Origin: Candidatus Geothermarchaeum rappei
Lineage (GTDB): Archaea; Thermoproteota; Nitrososphaeria; Geothermarchaeales; JDFR-13
Direction: 5' to 3'
Length of the DNA stretch: 64,000 nucleotides
Assembly (NCBI GenBank): GCA_002011085.2
Contig: MTMB02000001.1
Span: 601,820 to 665,819, forward strand
The notes beneath the pieces are model-generated. The model did no database searches. It was not told the origin of the DNA and worked only from the letters and a program-made list of their open reading frames with translations. The position numbers were made by a program, and so were the translations under genes. This document shows, in pieces, positions 61,694 to 64,000 of this stretch (position 1 is its first letter; each line of letters begins with the position of its first letter).

Positions 61694-62953
61694 ATGGTTA
61701 AAGCCGATCCGTTTGAGATCGCTGTTAAGCAGCTTGAGCGTGCTGCTCAGTTTATGGAGATCAGCGATGAGGCTCTAGAATTCTTAAAGAGGCCGCAGAG
61801 AATTCTTGAGGTAACAATTCCTGTTAAAATGGATGATGGGTCTGTAAAGGTTTTCACCGGATTCAGAGTACAGTATAACTGGGCCAGAGGCCCTACAAAA
61901 GGTGGTATAAGATATCATCCTGAGGAGACCCTAAGCACCGTAAAGGCTCTTGCAGCTTGGATGACGTGGAAGACAGCAGTTATGGAGCTGCCATATGGAG
62001 GGGGGAAGGGAGGAATTATATGTAATCCTAAGGAAATGAGTGATAACGAGCTTGAAAATCTCTCCAGAGGCTTCATAAGGGCAATTTATGACATTATCAA
62101 TCCATATTCTGATGTCCCTGCACCCGATGTCTATACTAATCCAAAGATTATGGCATGGATGATGGATGAATACGAGACTATAGTGAGGCGGAGGGCGCCT
62201 GCATTCGGCATCATCACGGGCAAGCCCCTGAGCATAGGTGGTAGCCTAGGTAGAGAAGACGCTACATCACGTGGTGCAGCATACACCATTAGAGAGGCGG
62301 CTAAGGTTTTAGGCATGAACCTTAAAGGTGCAACTCTCGCGGTTCAAGGATATGGAAACGCTGGTTACTACATGGCTAAACTAGGAGTGGAGATCCTAGG
62401 TATGAAAGTAGTTGCGGTAAGCGACTCTAGAGGCGCTATCTATAACCCAGATGGTCTTGACCCAGATGATGTGTTGAGCTGGAAGAGACAGAATAGAACT
62501 GTTAAGGATTATCCAAAGGCCACCAATATTACTAACGAGGAGCTTCTAGAGCTAGAAGTAGATGTTCTAGCACCATCTGCACTAGAAGAGGTCATAACAG
62601 GCAGTAATGCGGACAATATTAAGGCAAAGATAGTTGCAGAGGTCGCTAATGGTCCAGTTACTCCGGAGGCTGATGAGATACTTAAGGAGAAGGGAATATT
62701 CCAGATACCTGACTTCCTATGTAACGCCGGTGGCGTAACAGTTTCCTACTTCGAGTGGGTGCAGAATATTACTGGTGAGTACTGGCCACTAGAAGTTGTA
62801 CATGAGAAGCTGGACAAGAAGATGACCAAGGCTTTCCACGATGTATACAAGGTCGCCAAGGAGAAGAATATCCATATGAGGGACGCGGCTTACGTAGTTG
62901 CTGTCTCGAGAGTATATCAGGCTATGAAGGACAGGGGCTGGGTAAGGAAGTAA
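61694..62953 (+). CDS. gdhA: glutamate dehydrogenase
   Basis: 419 residues, hexameric archaeal type. The motifs are [30 protein letters not shown] with the catalytic Lys, DVPAPDV, then the Rossmann motif [15 protein letters not shown] and [12 protein letters not shown]. It interconverts glutamate and 2-oxoglutarate with NAD(P); in peptide-fermenting hyperthermophiles it is abundant. The conserved VVAVSDS coenzyme loop is compatible with NAD or NADP. GAGGTGTCA lies before the ATG. Confidence 0.96.
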   Translation: MVKADPFEIAVKQLERAAQFMEISDEALEFLKRPQRILEVTIPVKMDDGSVKVFTGFRVQYNWARGPTKGGIRYHPEETLSTVKALAAWMTWKTAVMELPYGGGKGGIICNPKEMSDNELENLSRGFIRAIYDIINPYSDVPAPDVYTNPKIMAWMMDEYETIVRRRAPAFGIITGKPLSIGGSLGREDATSRGAAYTIREAAKVLGMNLKGATLAVQGYGNAGYYMAKLGVEILGMKVVAVSDSRGAIYNPDGLDPDDVLSWKRQNRTVKDYPKATNITNEELLELEVDVLAPSALEEVITGSNADNIKAKIVAEVANGPVTPEADEILKEKGIFQIPDFLCNAGGVTVSYFEWVQNITGEYWPLEVVHEKLDKKMTKAFHDVYKVAKEKNIHMRDAAYVVAVSRVYQAMKDRGWVRK

Positions 62954-63038
62954 AGCCCCTCAATCTAATTCTTTCTCCTTTTCTATATTAACCAAATTAC
63001 CCCTATGAGTATATTTCTTAACACATGTTCCCGCTTCC

Positions 63039-63060
63039 ATTCCCTTTAGAAGGGAATTTT
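63039..63060 (+). terminator. hairpin plus T-tract downstream of gdhA
   Basis: ATTCCCTT-TAG-AAGGGAAT (63039-63057) is a perfect 8-bp stem with a 3-base loop followed by four T including the last stem base. It looks like an intrinsic terminator, 86 bases after the gdhA stop; it could also be an operator for the downstream V4R gene. Confidence 0.45.
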
Positions 63061-63185
63061 AATTATAGAAATTATGTTGTTTTATCGTAATATTATGTAA
63101 GTAAATGTTAAGAACTTTATTAAAGCATTATTAACATTATTTTATTCTGTTAGTATATTGAGTCTAAATTTTGAGATGAACGAGA

Positions 63186-63977
63186 ATGACGATTTTTCCT
63201 AAACTACATGAAGGATTTCGTATATGTGACAGTCCTGGTGAAGTCGGCATCGACCTTGTAATGAGTAGTATTACTGGAATTGCGGATCTCATGAAGTACT
63301 TGGACGAAAATGGTATAAAAGTAATCCACTTTGACTGGTCCGGATTTGTCAATGGAGAATCACGGCTTTTTGTCATAATTGATACTAGGAACTATAAAAA
63401 ACCCAAGGAAAATATACTTAGAGAATTAAAGTCAGTGTCCAGAGCCATTACTGAAGCAGAATTTTCACCGGTTGTAAACGGAAAACTCATATACACAAGA
63501 TCTCTATTTCCCCTACTAGTCTCTCAATCAAGAGGGATTATCCTCCCAGTGGAAGTGGCTGAGGGGATGTTTGAAATCTTTAAAGATCATTTTGGGGATG
63601 ACATGGGAACATCTATGTTATACCATCTGGGATATGCTGTTGGAGTAAGGTTCTATGAACGTCTATTAAAACCCTTGGAGCCTAATTCCCTAGAGGAATT
63701 AATCCAGCTTCTTGATGCACACCTAATATCCCTAGGGATTGGTGTTATGAAGGACTATTATATCGAGGTGGATGATAAATTGTGGTTAAGATTCGAGAGG
63801 GTATGGGAATGCGAGAGTCTTAAGGGAAAAGTGAATAAGCCAGCCGGCCATACATCTAGGGGAATGTTATCAGGAATATTCGAGGGATACTTAGATCATA
63901 GGGTAGTCGTGAGTGAGACAGAGTGTCTCGTATTGGGTTACGATGCCTGTAAATTTGAGGTGACGTACCTTAAATAG
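63186..63977 (+). CDS. ACT-V4R domain sensor protein (paralogue 2)
   Basis: 263 residues, same architecture as the protein at 43794: an ACT-like domain in the first 85 residues (PGEVGIDLVMSSITGIADLMKYLDENG), and a V4R domain with MGTSMLYHLGYAVGVRFYERL, RVWECES, and ETECLVLGYDACKFEV. The paired Cys residues and Trp-Glu-Cys-Glu motif are kept. The residues between helices differ, so ligand choice may differ. It is 18 kb from its paralogue, with gdhA just upstream; no DNA-binding domain. Confidence 0.83.
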   Translation: MTIFPKLHEGFRICDSPGEVGIDLVMSSITGIADLMKYLDENGIKVIHFDWSGFVNGESRLFVIIDTRNYKKPKENILRELKSVSRAITEAEFSPVVNGKLIYTRSLFPLLVSQSRGIILPVEVAEGMFEIFKDHFGDDMGTSMLYHLGYAVGVRFYERLLKPLEPNSLEELIQLLDAHLISLGIGVMKDYYIEVDDKLWLRFERVWECESLKGKVNKPAGHTSRGMLSGIFEGYLDHRVVVSETECLVLGYDACKFEVTYLK

Positions 63978-64000
63978 GCTACATATCATGGTTCGGAATT

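Noticed and set aside
1-64000. CRISPR arrays, insertion sequences, tRNA and rRNA genes
   Set aside because: No regularly spaced repeats, no transposase-like ORFs, and no tRNA-like cloverleaf or conserved TTCGA-loop segments outside genes were seen by reading both strands.

Overview
The window comes from a hyperthermophilic or thermophilic archaeon of the Thermoproteota (Crenarchaeota). Support is the AT-rich sequence (about 40 % G+C by eye), many GTG/TTG starts, GGAGGTG-type ribosome sites, TATA boxes 25-27 bases before leaderless starts, an archaellum operon ordered B-(C/D/E-like)-G-F-H-I-J, a Dpo2-type DNA polymerase operon, and metabolism genes such as archaeal phosphoglycerate mutase, fused ADP-forming acyl-CoA synthetase and tungstate uptake. 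I cannot name the genus. I see no tRNA, rRNA, CRISPR array, transposon or prophage.

Layout. 0.1-1.6 kb: a DUF6125 protein and a carbamate kinase. 1.9-32 kb: a surface-filament island. It holds a two-HTH regulator, a first type IV pilus-like locus (ATPase, two half-size TadC proteins, a pilin), the complete archaellum operon, a roadblock-like protein, an AbrB-type protein and a possible CheF-like protein. It continues with a 1250-residue kelch/DUF2341 protein that has a pilin-like N-terminus, two more pilin-like genes, an Lrp regulator and a house-cleaning nucleotidase. It ends with a second pilus-like locus (23.0-32.1 kb) with three paralogous small filament-subunit candidates, an ATPase with a long charged extension, a fused double-TadC protein, two small pilin-like proteins and two duplicated 340-residue surface proteins. 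So three secretion-type assembly machines lie within 29 kb.

32-46 kb: potassium channel, RNA m5C methyltransferase, diphthine-ammonia ligase, a sulfur module (DsrE, TusA, SQR-like flavoprotein, DUF1641), a ZnuABC-type metal importer, IMP dehydrogenase, a DUF4013 membrane protein and an ACT-V4R sensor. 45-49 kb: ADP-forming acyl-CoA synthetase with a BioD/DRTGG P-loop protein, and an ECF transporter S component. 49-58 kb: tungstate importer tupABC with a palindromic operator candidate, a histidinol-dehydrogenase-like protein that has lost its catalytic and zinc residues, a methyltransferase, the Dpo2 operon (polymerase, 86-residue protein, RadA-like protein without Walker A), and a ModE-like regulator with a substrate-binding-like domain. 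58-64 kb: aconitase-family small subunit, a strongly patterned intergenic region encoding a 23-28-residue microprotein, phosphoglycerate mutase, a sugar nucleotidyltransferase, glutamate dehydrogenase, and a second ACT-V4R protein.

The genes suggest a motile, surface-attaching cell that ferments peptides (glutamate dehydrogenase, ADP-forming acyl-CoA synthetase, tungsten uptake for aldehyde oxidoreductases) and handles reduced sulfur. The most unusual items are the 23-32 kb pilus locus, the microprotein with its operator array, and the catalytically dead HisD-like protein.
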